DNA of 64,000 nucleotides, from the NCBI GenBank assembly GCA_003956705.1, contig QZCP01000004.1, positions 62,001 to 126,000 on the forward strand. Reading direction: 5' to 3'. Made by a program: the position numbers and the translations under genes. The stretch comes from Brevipalpus yothersi. Taxonomy: Eukaryota > Arthropoda > Arachnida > Trombidiformes > Tenuipalpidae. This document shows, piece by piece, positions 1-13,109 of this stretch; positions within the stretch are counted from its first letter, which is position 1; each line of letters starts with the position of its first letter. The notes under the pieces are model-generated. The model saw nothing but the letters and a program-made list of their open reading frames with translations. It was not told the origin of the DNA and did no database searches.

Positions 1-3000
1 TGTTTTTGAAATGAAGTATGCCAAAATGCCTGATGAACCTGTTCGATCTAATGAAGACAAAGATAGTGATGAATCCTCGAGTAATGACTCTTCACAGAGC
101 GCCTCTGCCAGTGAGAGTGAATCTGAGAAATCACAAAGTGAGAAGATTGTAGAACTTCAGGAGCAGTTAGAGACCATTACCAAGAAGCTTACTGAATTAG
201 TCAAAAATCGTAAAGAAAAGAAGAAAAAGAAACCTAAGTCTTCTAAAATAAAGAAGGAGAAACATTCTGGAGATAAAATGAATTTCAATGATGAAATAAA
301 CGACACGGGTGCCTCTTCTATTGCACAAATGAATGCCCCAACTGCCTCAACTTCCAATATGAGCACTGGGCTTGATCCTCATATTCCAGCTATACCAAAT
401 GCAAAGAGCAAGAAGCAAGCTGCTTCAGCTGGTAAGGCTTCGGCAAATCAGAAAGGATCTGGACAACCTGTCAAACGGCAGCGGACGAATAGCAAAGCTG
501 GCAAGAAAGCCAATAAGGTTGTACAGCCCACGTTTGACAGTGAAGATGAAGACAATGCAAGACCAATGTCCTATGACGAGAAAAGGCAGCTCAGTCTAGA
601 TATTAATCAACTTCCTGGTAAGAATCTTGAATCAAATTTATGAAGATCAATATTAACCAAGGCACATTTTCAGGGGAAAAACTTGGAAGGGTAGTCCATA
701 TTATACAGTCAAGAGAACCATCTCTCAGAGATTCTAATCCTGATGAGATAGAGATAGATTTTGAAACTCTCAAACCTTCCACATTGAGAGAACTAGAAAC
801 ATATGTCGCTCAGTGTTTGAGAAAAAAGCCCAGGAAACAATATGGTGTGTATTATTTTCTAATGAGTCAAAGCTTTGTACTCACGAATTTTTCTCTTTCA
901 ATTTTTCCACATCTAGCGAAAAATAAAACACCAACAAAGTCTAAAGAAGCAGCCGCTGCTCAGAAAAAGCACGATTTAGAAAAGAGAGTGGCTGATCTCA
1001 ATAATCAGCTCGAGCCACAAACCTCTAAAAAAGCCACCAAGAAAGGTAAGCAATCTTCACTTCTTTTCCTAGCAAATTCCACAGAAAGACTATATAGATC
1101 AAGATACCAATCTTCGTTTATCGTTTGCAGATCCTTATACCTTCACGGAAGATGAAGAACCACATCACGATCCACGAGCGGAGCGGCATCCAGAAATGTC
1201 CACTTCTAGGTTGAGTGAGAGCAGTTCAAGTTCGAGCAGTGATTCAAGCTCAAGCTCCAGCTCGAGTAGCTCTTCTGATAGCAGTGACTCCGAATCAGGT
1301 TAGAAATGAATATGATCATCAATGAGATGAAGTGAGAAATTCCTGTCTACGAATTCTTTCAAATCATTTTTGGTCATCCCTGGCATCGCATGATTGCTTA
1401 GCTTCTCACGTGAGCATCCTCCTCATCCAATGAACTATTCTCAAACATTATCTCCTGCCATCTTAATTCACATCTCCTGCCATTTTGTTTGATGCTCAAA
1501 ATTCGGAATCACTCATTTATATATAATATTGTAGCATCTTGGGGTTCAAAACCTCGAGGACATGTAAGGATGATATGAAGATTGAGGAGAGAATAGCATC
1601 GAAATGCCAGTGATACAAAATTGATCTCGTTTTATAGATCAAACTTCAATCATCCTACCATGAGTGCAGTGTTCTGAGGGTCAGTCGTCAGCTACCGCTC
1701 CTTCTCATCTCTAATCGAGAGGTCTGATCAGGTCCTCTATCCCCTATCTTTTCTTTTTCCCTTCCTGGCCAATGCTCTCTAAAAGATCTCTACCTTTTCG
1801 TTTTCTCGGTGAATGTTATCTCTAAGTTTACTGAGGTATGACTTAGTAAGGTACTACGTATCATAGAGTCGTCGCGAGTCATCATTTTCATCCTTCATCC
1901 ATCTCTTGATTATCAAAATTCATTCAAATATCAGCATTACTGCTCAAGCCCTAGAAAATCATCATTTCTCTCCACAGCTCTGCTCTAATCACAGTGTGAT
2001 TGCCTCTTTTGAGACCATGATCACTGAAACTTATATTCACTTTTGGGCCTCGAATTGTTCACACATTCCTAAACGCGAAGTTTGACTAGTTGAAGTTCTC
2101 GACGTTTTTGTATTGTGATATCACAACACTTACCACCTCGATTCAATCGGTTTCATCTGCGAAATGTTCTTGATCTCATAGGGCTTCTGCCCTCTTTCCA
2201 AAGTTTTCATCCATCTTGTGACCATTTGAGGACTAGTACTTGTAAACATCACCAACAATGTGATATTTTCTTACAAATTTCGCTTCAATCATCACTCTAT
2301 CTCCATGGTCTTCCTACTCTGTCTCTCTCTTTCTCTCTGTCTTTCTCTATCTTTAATTTCATTGACTCATGAGTCCTTCTACCAAAAATGCTTCTGACCG
2401 AGTTTTTCATCTCAAGGATCACTTCATCGGTTGTTATGAATCATTACTCAAATTTTTTAGAAACATTCTCTTACAATCTGTGACGAGATAACCGAGATGG
2501 AATCAGATGAGATAGAGCTTGATCAAGAAGCGTTCCTGTCCAGCGTAATGAACTAACGCAGCTCTACAGCAAAATCAAAAGTGCAGATATTTTGTATCGA
2601 AAGATTTTCATTGACGACCAGTCCTTCCCGCTCTCGTCGGCTAGCGATGACTGGCCTATGATTCAGGACTTGCACTCTTGGGCCCACTGCTATTCTGTCT
2701 TTCTCTCCATCATTTCTTCGTATTTGTTCGTGTTCTCTACAGTTATCCCATCTTCTCTTTCGAGTACACATCTTGTCTCATACAATCTCCTAAATTATAT
2801 GTATAAAAGAAGTTCGCTTCTTCGTAAATAGAGAAGGGGATTCAAAATTACTGTAGAAAGAGACTTTTCTGAATCTTTATAAACGAATCACTTATACACA
2901 ATACTGCTGCAAAAATGCCTGACATCATATCTATTGTAAATAATTGTACATTTCTGATATTCTTCCCTTTTCCATTGTAATTTTGCTTCAAAATAACTGT

Positions 3001-5088
3001 TAAAGTCTTTACAAAATCATCTTCTCATCTGTCTTCTTCTGACGAGCTTGAAACTCCTCTAGTTCATACGCTCCATCATCCGGCTCTTCTCATCTCATTT
3101 TCATCCTACACTGAATTGGTGTGAATGGCTCAGCTCTTCTCATCATATTCGTTTTCTTATTCATACGATCAGCGTTTTCATTCGTGTTTTAAGTTTTACA
3201 CCTCTCGGTTGAGTGTTATTCTCTAGCTCATTCATTTGTCTCAATCGTTTGTTTTTCGTATCGGAGAACATGCATCACTATCGAGCTGTGTTTAGGGATT
3301 TCTTGACCGATCTGATTTCGATCAGGTATCAGAAAAATATCGTTATGACTCTCACTCATTCATATCTTCGGTGGCTGACGCGACGACTACTCGTTCTTTT
3401 CTAACTCGAGTTCAATGAACACTGCACCATGATTGAGGCTGATTGAAGAATGTTTTGATTTGTGAGTGTTCTAGGCAAACAATCTCCACCAGAGACTAAA
3501 TTTATTCGTTTGATCAATCAATAGAGAGTCCGGCGAAAAAGAAACCCATGGTAACTGGTTTGCCTCCTAGTTCTGCAATCAACGCATCCGGAGCGGCTAT
3601 CGGCCCTGGGATGCTATCAATAGGACATGGAGCCTCTGGTACACAAGCCAATAAGTTACCTGCAATCTCCACTGGAGTTGCTGGAACGAACATGACTCCT
3701 AATGCAATGAATGTTCCATCTCAGTCTCATCTCTTCGGTTATCCTCCATCGAGTTTACCTAACTTAAATTATTCATCAAATCCATCAACGGTTGGAAATG
3801 AACTTCCACCTCTCTATCCAGGCCTGAACAGTAACGGAGGAAATGTTCAATTCAACTCATCCTCGACTAAAAAGCCTGTGGTAGCCTCCCATTCTAGCCT
3901 TCCTCAAGTGAGTCACTACTTTGATCGATCAAATTATTCACAAGTGTTCTTATGAGGAAATTAATCAACTGCAACTTAAATTTTTTTAGTCACAGTAATT
4001 TTCTCCTATTCCTTAGGTCGTTCGTCCGATGACCGGGCAGGCTGCTGCTGTGGCTAAAATCAAAGTTACTCAGCCCGTTGTAACAAATACATCATTATCT
4101 CATCCCTCTCATCAACCTCAGTCTGCTGCGATGGTTCAAGCGCAACAGTCCCAATTTTTAGCTCCTATTGGCCAGCATTTGCAGCAAACTCAGTCACATT
4201 CTAACTCTCAGTTCACAACACCAGCTACTTCAGCTCCAATCACTCAGTCTCAAACGCTGTTAGAGACAGAATCGAAAAGTCCAAATTTGAACTCATCTCC
4301 TCTTGATTCTTTCATTAACGCGTCGCCTACCAATGACCGCAAAGACATGATTCGTCAAAGCACGCCTTCATCAAATTCCTCCTCTGTGATGTCTTCTACT
4401 GCCTCCAATAAAAAACAATTGACTGTAAATATCTTTCTCTATCTTTTGACTCTCTGTTTTTCTCTTTCATCATTTCTTGACTAATATTTGTACGGCTTTT
4501 TTTCTACAGCAAAGCTCTGAGTCTAAGTTGAAACTTAGCTCTTGGGCATTGAATGCAGCTCCATCGTCGTCTGCTCAGAACGCTTCAGCAATCAATAAAG
4601 CGGCTGCTCTCGATAGTTTTCAACAATTCAAAAAACAAGCAAAAGAAAAACAGGACCGTCAAAAGCAGATCCAAGAGCAGCAAGAGCAACGTCGACGAGA
4701 GAAAGAAATAGCTGAACGAGCTAGACTAGAAAAAGAGCGGCAAGAAGATGAAAATCGTCGAGCTACTCTACCGCCAAATGCTCCCCAGCAGAAGACACCT
4801 CCGACTCCACAAAACACACACATTGAGGAGCCTATTCGAACTCCTGAATCGTTGCAAATAGGAAGCATCTCTCCCTACTCTGGGTCTAATTCGCCTTCAT
4901 CCAATGCCAAAGAACGTGAGAGGCAAAGACTCAGAGAGCAAGAGAGGCGCAAAAGAGAAATGGTATGTCTTGATTCATTCTCAAAATTTGGATCCAATTA
5001 TTATGATTTGTTTCTTTTTCAGATGGCTGGTCAAATTGATATGAGTTTGCAAAGTGAAATTATGTCTAATTTCGAGGAGATGTTGTGA
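1..5088 (+). CDS. fs(1)h: BET bromodomain protein (BRD4 / fs(1)h), 3' part of gene
   Basis: Chromatin reader that binds acetylated histones and recruits P-TEFb. The gene is cut at the window start. The frame opens at base 2 with VFEMKYAKMPDEP, the end of bromodomain 2. Exons read as 2-617, 674-844, 917-1045, 1131-1298, 3525-3907, 4017-4424, 4510-4962 and 5023-5088, giving 797 residues in the window. Order of parts: acidic Ser-rich stretch, Lys-rich basic block, the NET domain (PMSYDEKRQLSLDINQLPG continuing into the next exon), a Ser/Asp run, a long Gln/Ser/Pro-rich low-complexity region, and a charged coiled segment. It ends MSLQSEIMSNFEEML, the C-terminal P-TEFb-interacting motif of long BET isoforms. 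Both bromodomains lie upstream, outside the window. Intron 4 is 2.2 kb. Reading through its donor gives a stop after one Gly (1301-1303), so a short isoform is possible. Family identity is very secure; exact splice sites are inferred. Confidence 0.93.
1299..3524 (+). other. Large intron of the BET gene
   Basis: GT-AG intron between the Ser/Asp-rich exon and the low-complexity C-terminal exons. At 2.2 kb it is far longer than the 50-120 nt introns around it. I see no supported gene in it on either strand. The donor GTTAGA directly follows a Ser codon, and the in-frame TAG at 1301-1303 would end a non-spliced isoform. Confidence 0.6.
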
Positions 5089-7291
5089 TCTAAGATCTAG
5101 TGATTTTCATTCAACAGTGTATAAATATTTGTCCTTACTCATCAGAGGATATGTCTCATCAATACATTCATCAAATGCCCACCTAAGAAGTGGGCTCAAG
5201 TTCATTTCTTGAATCAACAAAATCGAAAAAAAAATCAGCAAATCAATTAAAGTTATGCTGAAAAATCAGGAAACACTATAACTGTTAAATATATTGCTCT
5301 ATTGTAATTATAGAGTGGATAACTGTAACAATAATGCCCTATTTTGTAAATAGCTCCTTAGCAATCCAATTCAGAGCCAAAATTAAAAGAAAATTTAGAA
5401 AAACTTTCTTAATGCTATTTCGGTAAATCAATTTTTTTCTCATATTGATCGCTTGAGTACGGCTATTCACTCGAAGTGATGCTTAGAGTTTACCTTGTGT
5501 GCTGAAAGATAATGAAGTTGTCTTCTACTCATTCCCTTGGATAGGGCTGAATGGAAAAATGAATTGGGCTACTGGATAGATTTTTACCTTCCTCTGTATC
5601 TGATTAGATTCATGGTCTTGGCCATTTCTTCTAAATCCCAAGATATTCTTGGGGACCTCCAAAAAATTTGCTTAACATTCGGCGAGGTCAGAGGATGTGT
5701 CAAACTCAATTTTGTCATTGAATGTTCAAGATACAAGCCAAGGAATTATGTTTCTTTTCACCCTGATCGTCTTGAAGCTGACAAGTCTGATGATTGAGAG
5801 CTGGCCTTTACTGACTGCTCTTAACCTGTTATGTTCTTATCCATTCACATTGAAGCAATTGGACATATCACATTCACAATGAAATTTTCCACTTTTTTGA
5901 AGCTCATTTGGTAAAATCCGTCTGTGAAACAATCGATACCATTCAGAGTACAGTGAGATAATTCGAAGTTCTGTGAAAATTTTATTAGAAATATTTATTG
6001 GAAATATGCTTCACATCCATTCGACCAACTTTTGAATCAATTTCAAAGGGCTGATAATCCTCATCTAAAATATCGGGCTTAAATGAAAATTCTCATATCT
6101 CTACATTCTATTATATAATATCTAAGCGTAGACATCACAGTTCAATCAAATTCACTCGATAGTTGGACTAAATAAAATCTTTTTTTCGAAATAATGAGCT
6201 CGCCAAAGCCTATTTTTACGTTTACACTCGTGTACTCATGATTCTCAACTCTAATGAAATGATGAGCTCGTTATTCATCGCTATAAATTTGGGTGAATGT
6301 ACATTCAGGTGAGTCCAATTTACTATGGCAGAGAGGCTTCGAAGAGGTTGAGTTTTTTCTTTATTCAAGGTGTATTAGAAATCCATGAATTTACACTTTA
6401 GTTGAAGAATTTCTAACATATCTTCTCCGGAAAGATCGAATAAAATGGTTCGGAAAACAAATTTACTCCTCTTGAACTTTAAGCCTTGATTTATTTTTTC
6501 ACTTCATTCAAATGAGAGCAGTACTTTTAAAAGATTGGGAAATTCTCCCAAGAGAATTCAGCTATTCATGTCAATGAATACAATCGCGTTGGAGGAGCCG
6601 AAAAAACATTCTCTGCTCTGTAGAGAATTAGAGCTCTTGTAGATTGGATTCCATGGATTAAAAGATTCTCTTCCATTTGTTGAACTAGTGAGTTTTGACC
6701 TCTTGAAAATGATGTTTTTCCAAACAATTAGATCGATCAAATTTTCTAAAGATCTGGAAAATTTGAGGTGCTCTTAATAATAATTTGAGCATGATCGATT
6801 CCTTAGAATAAAATTACCCCAAAAAATTTGAGTACTTGAGTAAAAATGGTAACAACTATCATTAATTTTGAAGTAAATAGCTTTCATCCTTCATTGATGC
6901 TCATTTTGAACAGTGTTTCTCAAATCCCAGTAGATAACAATAGAAAAATTTAGATGAAAAACATTTTAGCCTCATTTGAATGACAATTCGCACAGAATTC
7001 TCAGTCTGTCAATGAAAATTAAGATCATACCTTTTTCAACGAGCATTCTTTTTCTCTGATTGTTCACTTCACGATGGGTGTCCATTAAGGAGCAAACTTC
7101 CAATAAGATCCCTCTGACTCCTATCACTGCTTATTTAAAGGTAAAAATTTTGAGAATCCTTTCAAGTCTCGCACTGAATGTAAAAAAGTTCTGTGAAAAA
7201 TTTTGCTTCGAGCGTCATAGTATCAAACAGACTGTGTGCATTTCAGGTGTGTTTTTCTTAAAGTATTTACTGAGTCCATTTATTCATTAAA
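5089..7291. other. Intergenic, no supported gene
   Basis: This stretch holds the 3' UTR of the BET gene and then AT-rich sequence. Open frames of up to 86 codons here show no family resemblance, no paired splice sites and no compositional bias, so I do not call them. The last 200 bases may hold a 5' non-coding exon of the small secreted-peptide gene, but nothing proves it. Confidence 0.5.
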
Positions 7292-7609
7292 ATGTCCCAA
7301 GCAACAGTTATCATGGCCATCAGCTGTCTCGTTTTATCGATAATTTTTTCTCCAATTTCAATGGCAGCATTTTTTGCCGAAACAAGTAGTGATGAAATTC
7401 AACTTGCTCCTTCAGTCAGTTTGTGCTCACCTGTGGACGAAGACATTCCAATGGAAATTCCATATCTGCCTCTACCGAGTGTTCGAGATCGAGAGGACCG
7501 TTATACCAAAAGATTGATACGGCCTGGAGCTTGGGGTCCAAGTGGTCGGAGGAACCCAAAACTGTCCAACCTTCAATCAAGAGTCAAGAATCAACAAGTT
7601 ACCAAATAA
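7292..7609 (+). CDS. Putative small secreted protein / peptide precursor
   Basis: Single open exon of 105 residues, family not recognised. It starts at an ATG after a run of A and T. Residues 1-27 look like a signal peptide (hydrophobic core AISCLVLSIIFSPISMAAFF). The middle is acidic. Near the C-terminus is a Lys-Arg pair, the segment LIRPGAWGPS, and then Gly-Arg-Arg. That is the arrangement of a prohormone convertase site, a short peptide, and an amidation-plus-dibasic cleavage site. If processed this way it would release a ten-residue amidated peptide. It does not match any neuropeptide family I know, and only one candidate peptide is present. An overlapping +1 frame at 7423-7656 is also open, which weakens the case. 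Function is inference only. Confidence 0.4.
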   Translation: MSQATVIMAISCLVLSIIFSPISMAAFFAETSSDEIQLAPSVSLCSPVDEDIPMEIPYLPLPSVRDREDRYTKRLIRPGAWGPSGRRNPKLSNLQSRVKNQQVTK

Positions 7610-9895
7610 ACATGGAGCTTGAAGAAAGATTCTCTCCAATATCATTATCTGAATAGCTGAGAATTATTGATGATCAAATGGGAAGCGTTAATTTGATGGA
7701 ATATTTAGATCCTCAGTTGCCACTGTAGATGATTAGAGATTAACAGAATAAAATACCAATTTTCATTCCAGCTTGTAAAAATTCTGTTGGAATAGTTATA
7801 TTTAGTATGAATAATCGAAATTCTCGTAAAAGACTACGGACGAAAACTTTTGTGGGGATCGAATAAAATTGGATATCCTCCAAAAAACTACGGAGGATCA
7901 ATAATGCAGGTAATACAAGATGAATATGGGAGGTTTTTGATAATAATAGAATATTATTCCATAAATTGGCCATTTAGTATCATATAATCATTTAAAAGCC
8001 AGAAACGGTAAGCAATCCAATAGTGCAAGTAATCTATTGTTTTTCGTGAGGTAACATAGGAGGAGATGATGAGATTCCTTTGTGAAAATGATACAGGAGT
8101 GTTCCAAGAATTGATGAGTTGTATTTCAACAGTACCAAGTAGTTTAGTCGAATAAATTGGCATGAGAGAGTTGTTCGATTTTCTTTTTCTGGTAATTCGT
8201 TTTCTTAGAACCCTCTTTCAATAGATTTAGTCCTAGGGAACCAAATTTTACATGATCATTTGATACTTGAATTTAATCTGAATATCTTCGAATGAAAGCA
8301 GTAAATAAATCGATGAATTGAATGGCAATTTAATTTTGTCATTTTGACTTCTCAACAATGAGTAGTAAAGAATTAACGAGCAAAAATTTTTCATTTGAAC
8401 CATCTTAAAAGAGTTAGCACAATATCGGGAAAATTTGATATCAAAGGTGATCACCTATCTAATCTAACAATCTTATTTCATGTGAAAACTGTATTTAGTT
8501 CAAGATTTTATCAATGGTCTTCTCTTAGACTCAGTATTCGAAAAAGTTTCAGCTCTGCTGTTGAGCACGTGATAGAGAATTCCAAATTGTTAAGTTCTTG
8601 TGCTCCGAGAAGCAACGTTAGCAATTGAAGTTCAATCCTTCGTGATCTTGAAAAATTCAATGAATTCCAATACATACAGGATGACAAAAGGTTCTCACTG
8701 CTACCAAGTGATTTTTCGAAAACATTCTGGCATACGGGCACTAGCATTGAACTGCAGTTGAACAAACTAATTAAAACAAGAATCACAATCATCTCTACTC
8801 GCCAAGGTATTTTGTAATAAAACGCCAATGACGTGCTTTTCTCTTCCAACTACTACACATTCCATAACTATTTCAGCCCTCATGCGACATTAGCTCAGAA
8901 ACAAGAATCGGAAGAGTTGTCTAACGACACTGATATCATATCTACTAACCATTCATGATGGTGGATGGCTGCGAGTTTGCAAAAGTACCAATCAGAGATG
9001 ATTTTTTATTGCCACAATATGAAGGCAATCCAGCAATGATTGCGTGATTTGGCTTATTTTCCGCATGCTTCTTACATTCACCTTGCCGCTCTTTTTTTTG
9101 ACCCTGTGAAATATCTTCGAGGCTCAACTCGATGATTGAGGAAAAATTTTGGATTCGATCATTCATCTTCTATGTGATTCTTCACCAAGACTCTTCTCAC
9201 TCGATAGTTTTACTGAATCATCATGAACAGATTATGATCACCACAAAGCTGGTAAAACCTGGTTCACTTATCCTTTTGTTTCCAGTTAACTAATATGTTC
9301 TTCTTTGGGCAATAAAGCTCATATCACTTCAAGTCTAAACGCTTCGATATTCCAGTTCTTCAACAGTCAGATCACCTTTCTCAGCTACACCTGATAGTGC
9401 AGTTCGTGATTCCTAATTGATTATCCTCAGGATTGTCAGAAAACTCAATTATGAAACAGTTGATGGATACAGTTTGCCTGTTGCTGGCCAAATTGAGAAA
9501 CTGTAAATCGTAACTTTCTACAAAAATATCTACAGTGTAATAGTGTTGAATTGAGATACAAAGCCTTCACTGATTGATTCAATCAACGTCTCTCTCTCTC
9601 TTTTTCTCCAGTTTCGCTTACTCACTGAATATTAATACATCTCACACCCCCAGCCACACTCTCTGTGACGATGAGAGGGTTCGTCAGTGCGTGCTGAAAA
9701 TTGTTCTCAACGTTTCTTCCCCCAAAAGCTCTGTCATTTCGTTTCCTCATAAAGAGGCAGATTTCTGCAAGATTTCGTCTAAATTACAATTTTTTCGACC
9801 ATCAGAGAATCTCAACAAAATTCCTCTCATCGGTTCTATATCACTTCTAGGCTATCAAATTGATCTTAGTTAATTGCTCTCTCAACTCAATTTAA
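7610..9895. other. Intergenic, no supported gene
   Basis: About 2.3 kb upstream of the SLC17-type gene. Several minus-strand open frames of 68-112 codons occur between 7740 and 9166, but no set of them joins into a gene with consistent splice phases. One (8511-8849, minus) has a faint resemblance to the last transmembrane part of an arthropod chemoreceptor but lacks the end, so it is listed under rejected items. Confidence 0.4.
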
Positions 9896-12689
9896 ATGAT
9901 GAAGCAAAAGTTTGAATCAGTGGTGACATTCTCACAAAGTATCCCAGCACGTTATGTGATCATTTTTGTCGCCACGATGGCCAATACTCTCGAATATGCT
10001 CTCCGTGATAATATGTCCATCAGTATGGTAGCCATGACCGGTAGCAGCCTCGAATCTGGAAGTAATTCAACGTTTGACCTCTCTCCAAACGTGAGTTTAT
10101 GATCAACAATCTAACGAACGAAAAGTATGAAAATTGCTCTCCGGAAGTAAATCTGATAATTCATGATTTTCCCATAGGTAACAGGAAACCAGATGACCCA
10201 CGCATCTCAGATTCATGCTAACAATACTTTCGATTGGAGTCCAAGAACTCAGGGAATGATTCTCGGATCATTTTATTATGGATACATAATTGCTCATCTT
10301 TTAGGCGGGCAAGTATGTTCATGGCTCGGTCCTCGAATTGCTGTGGCCATATCCATATTTTTCTCTGGTCTTTTTACTCTCGTCATTCCAATTGCTGCTT
10401 TTTATGGTCCTTCATGGATGTCTGTTATCAGAGCCCTACTTGGAACATCTCAGGTATGAGTCATCGAATCTGGAATTTTTTCATTCCAATCTGACTGTCC
10501 TTCCAGATAGGATTGAATCCAAAACAGCGAAACTCACAAGAAAAAATTTTTTCAGCGAAGATCAAAATAGCGAAAAATAATGAAAGAGAAAGAGAAAGAG
10601 AAAGAGAAAGAGAAAGAGAAAGAGAAAGAGAAAGAGAAAGAGAAAGAGAAAGAGAAAGAGAAAGAGAAAGAGAAAGAGAAAGAGAAAGAGAAAGAGAAAG
10701 AGAAAGAGAAAGAGAAAGAGAAAGAGAAAGAGAAAGAGAAAGAGAAAGAGAAAGAGAGGCACTGAAACCCCTTATAGACTTGTCAGAACGAAAGCTTTGA
10801 TCAAGTTATGATTCGCTCATCTCAGTTGTTTCACAAGAAATCATAAAAGTTTCCAATTGACCCTCTCGACTCAAATCGAAATAAGTATATAGAAACTTTC
10901 ATTCTCTTATTTTCCTGAATCATTCCTCCTTAAGCCTTGCTTTATTTTGCCGCCATGATCTGAGCTGAAAAAAGCTCGCTCTTTCGGTTCTCTCTAATTT
11001 GACGATTTATCTCCAGATATATTGAAAGAAATTCTGATTTTTTCCGCCAAAAAAAGCTGAAATTTCAATCAACGTTCTGTTAGATTCATATTTACACCCT
11101 CATAGGAAGATTCTCAAACAGAACTATTTATGAACTCTCATTGTGATCCTCTTGATCAACAATTTAGTCACGATTGATGAGAGATTATTCATGCCAATGA
11201 TTCGAAACTTTTTTTGCTTCATGTGCCTCTGAAAATATTAACGGGATGAGAGAGCATAGTAAAGAGTAGCCTTGTGAGAAGAAACCGCAATGGCACAACA
11301 TTTTCTTTGAAGTTTACTTACTGAACACTGAACAATCGAGAATCCGATAAAGTTAACGAAAATTTTCTTCAACCTTCAGGGACTTCTCACCCCTTCTCTG
11401 TATGGACTTTTCAGCAAATGGATTCCTAGTCAAGAGCGAAGCATGTCTTTGGCTCTTCTAGTAGTAGGTGGAAATTTAGGATCTCTGACGACAATGATTG
11501 TATCCGGATACCTGTGTGAACATGGGTTTGCCGGTGGCTGGCCATCTGTCTTCTATGTACATGCTGTGGTTGCAGCAATCTGTTTAGTCATCTGGATTTT
11601 CTATGTCAGAAACGATCCATGCGAATACTCATCCATAAGCAACCAAGAGCTCAAACATATCGCTGAAAATCTCGGCTCCTCTTCTGAGCAAGAAAAGAAA
11701 TCTAAGATTCCATGGGCAGGAATCCTCCGTTCACCAGCAATTTGGTCCATAGGAATTGCGAAATTCGCAGGAAAATGGGGTTTTATTACATGGGAAACTC
11801 AATTGCCTACGTATTTAGCTCGAGCTCTTCACATGAACATGAAAGAAGTAAGTTTACTCTAGCAAACCTGTGTTAATGATGATTACATTTATCATCAAAT
11901 CAGCTCATTGAGATGAGTAAATCATGGCATACTTATGGAAGTTGTCCGCCTAATTCTTTTTTCCTCCATTCTTTAGAACAGCATTATCAATGCTCTTCGA
12001 TATATGTCAATGAGCATATCCTTGCTGTTCGCTGGTTACTTGTCAGATAGAATAGACAAGCGTCAACTGTTATCGAAAACTTTGTCTAGGAAAATTTTCG
12101 AATCAATTGCTCTCGTTGGACCGGCTATAATGACTCTTATCATTCCATTTACTGGAGGACATATTCCTTTAATCATCTGTGCTCTGATGATAAGCATGAT
12201 TCTCTATGGTTTCTGTGCAGGTATGTACAAAGAAAAAATCTGCTATCTCCAGGAAAATAAATTATCCCAATTTCTTAGGCGGAGACAATCCAATGGTCGT
12301 TGACATATCACCCAGAAATTCTGGTGCAATTTATGGTTTCACTGCAGGACTCTCGAGTTTCCCTGGCCCATTAGCCCCTTATTTTGTTGGATATGTATTG
12401 GAACTTGGAGTGAGTATTCCTGGAACTCATTTTTCTTGATTGATCAGAATGAATACTAATCTTTTCATTTTCTCTGCATCACCATTAGAATGGAGATCCG
12501 CAAATGTGGGATTACGTTTTCTATTCTTGTAGCGGTTTCTACTTAATAGGAGCCATTTTTTTCCTCATTTTTGGTACATCAGAAGAACAAGATTTCTCTG
12601 ATAGCAAGTGTCTTTCAATGAAGTCGGATTCAGTTGAGACCAAGAATATTGGATCCCAAGGTGTAGAGAATGGGCTTCCAATTAGATAA
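9896..12689 (+). CDS. SLC17-type MFS anion transporter (sialin/VGLUT family)
   Basis: Membrane symporter of the major facilitator superfamily, with about 12 membrane segments. Exons: 9896-10090, 10178-10453, 11380-11847, 11977-12220, 12279-12409 and 12489-12689, total 504 residues, phases consistent throughout. Recognisable SLC17 blocks: first helix ending LRDNMSISMVAM; a glycosylation-rich loop; QGMILGSFYYGYIIAHLLGG (helix 2 signature); GLLTPSLYGLFSKWIPSQER; the late GDNPMVVDISPRNSGAIYG block; and a C-terminal WDYVFYSCSGFYLIG...FGTSEEQ. Length fits the family (about 480-580). Two ATGs in tandem (9896, 9899) make the exact start uncertain by one residue. Substrate cannot be told from sequence; the family moves organic anions, phosphate or glutamate. 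Intron 3 is 926 nt and carries a long hexanucleotide repeat. Confidence 0.85.
10582..10758 (+). repeat. (GAAAGA)n hexanucleotide array in SLC17 intron
   Basis: About 29 nearly perfect copies of a six-base purine unit, inside the third intron of the transporter gene. It keeps all frames open and makes spurious Arg-Glu and Lys-Glu frames on the plus strand and a Phe-Leu frame on the minus strand. The whole array is purine on the sense strand. Confidence 0.95.
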
Positions 12690-12808
12690 CTCTCACATTG
12701 AGCATAGTTTTAAAATTTAAAATTTTTATGATCATCAATCTTCATTTCATCGTGTAAATAGCCATGATCGTTCTCTCCTTATTGAATGCACCTATTTTTC
12801 TGACATCT

Positions 12809-12814
12809 AATAAA
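12809..12814 (+). terminator. Poly(A) signal AATAAA of the SLC17-type gene
   Basis: AATAAA, 120 bases after the stop codon, in otherwise AT-rich 3' sequence. It is the first canonical signal downstream of the gene. Confidence 0.5.
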
Positions 12815-13109
12815 ATCCATAATACATCAATCCCAATGGTTGTACTCATTGAAAATAACATGGGAAAAATTTTCATTATCATTTAAGCTGTCGGGATAGA
12901 GTTTTTCTAAGGCTCAAAAATGTTTATTCGCACAATTTTTAGAATTTAGAATTCGAGAGAAAATCTGAGTCTGTCCTGATACTGATGATCAACAATACCT
13001 GACTTTTCTTTTGAATGTTGAATAGTCATTTTTGGTAAGACAATTTTTAGAGCACAAGCTTGTTTTAATATACTTATAGCACGATATACATCCTAAGCGG
13101 CAAAATCAA

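Noticed and set aside
7423..7656. Plus-strand 77-codon frame overlapping the secreted-peptide candidate
   Set aside because: No signal peptide or recognisable domain. The overlapping frame starting at 7292 is the better candidate.
8511..8849. Minus-strand 112-codon frame with a faint chemoreceptor-like C-terminal pattern (membrane helix, then ELNNLEFS)
   Set aside because: It begins at a TTG right after a stop, lacks the last membrane helix, and no upstream exons join in phase. At most a decayed relic; evidence too weak to call.
10513..10800. Long Arg-Glu / Lys-Glu and Phe-Leu open frames
   Set aside because: They are produced by the (GAAAGA)n repeat in an intron and are not coding.
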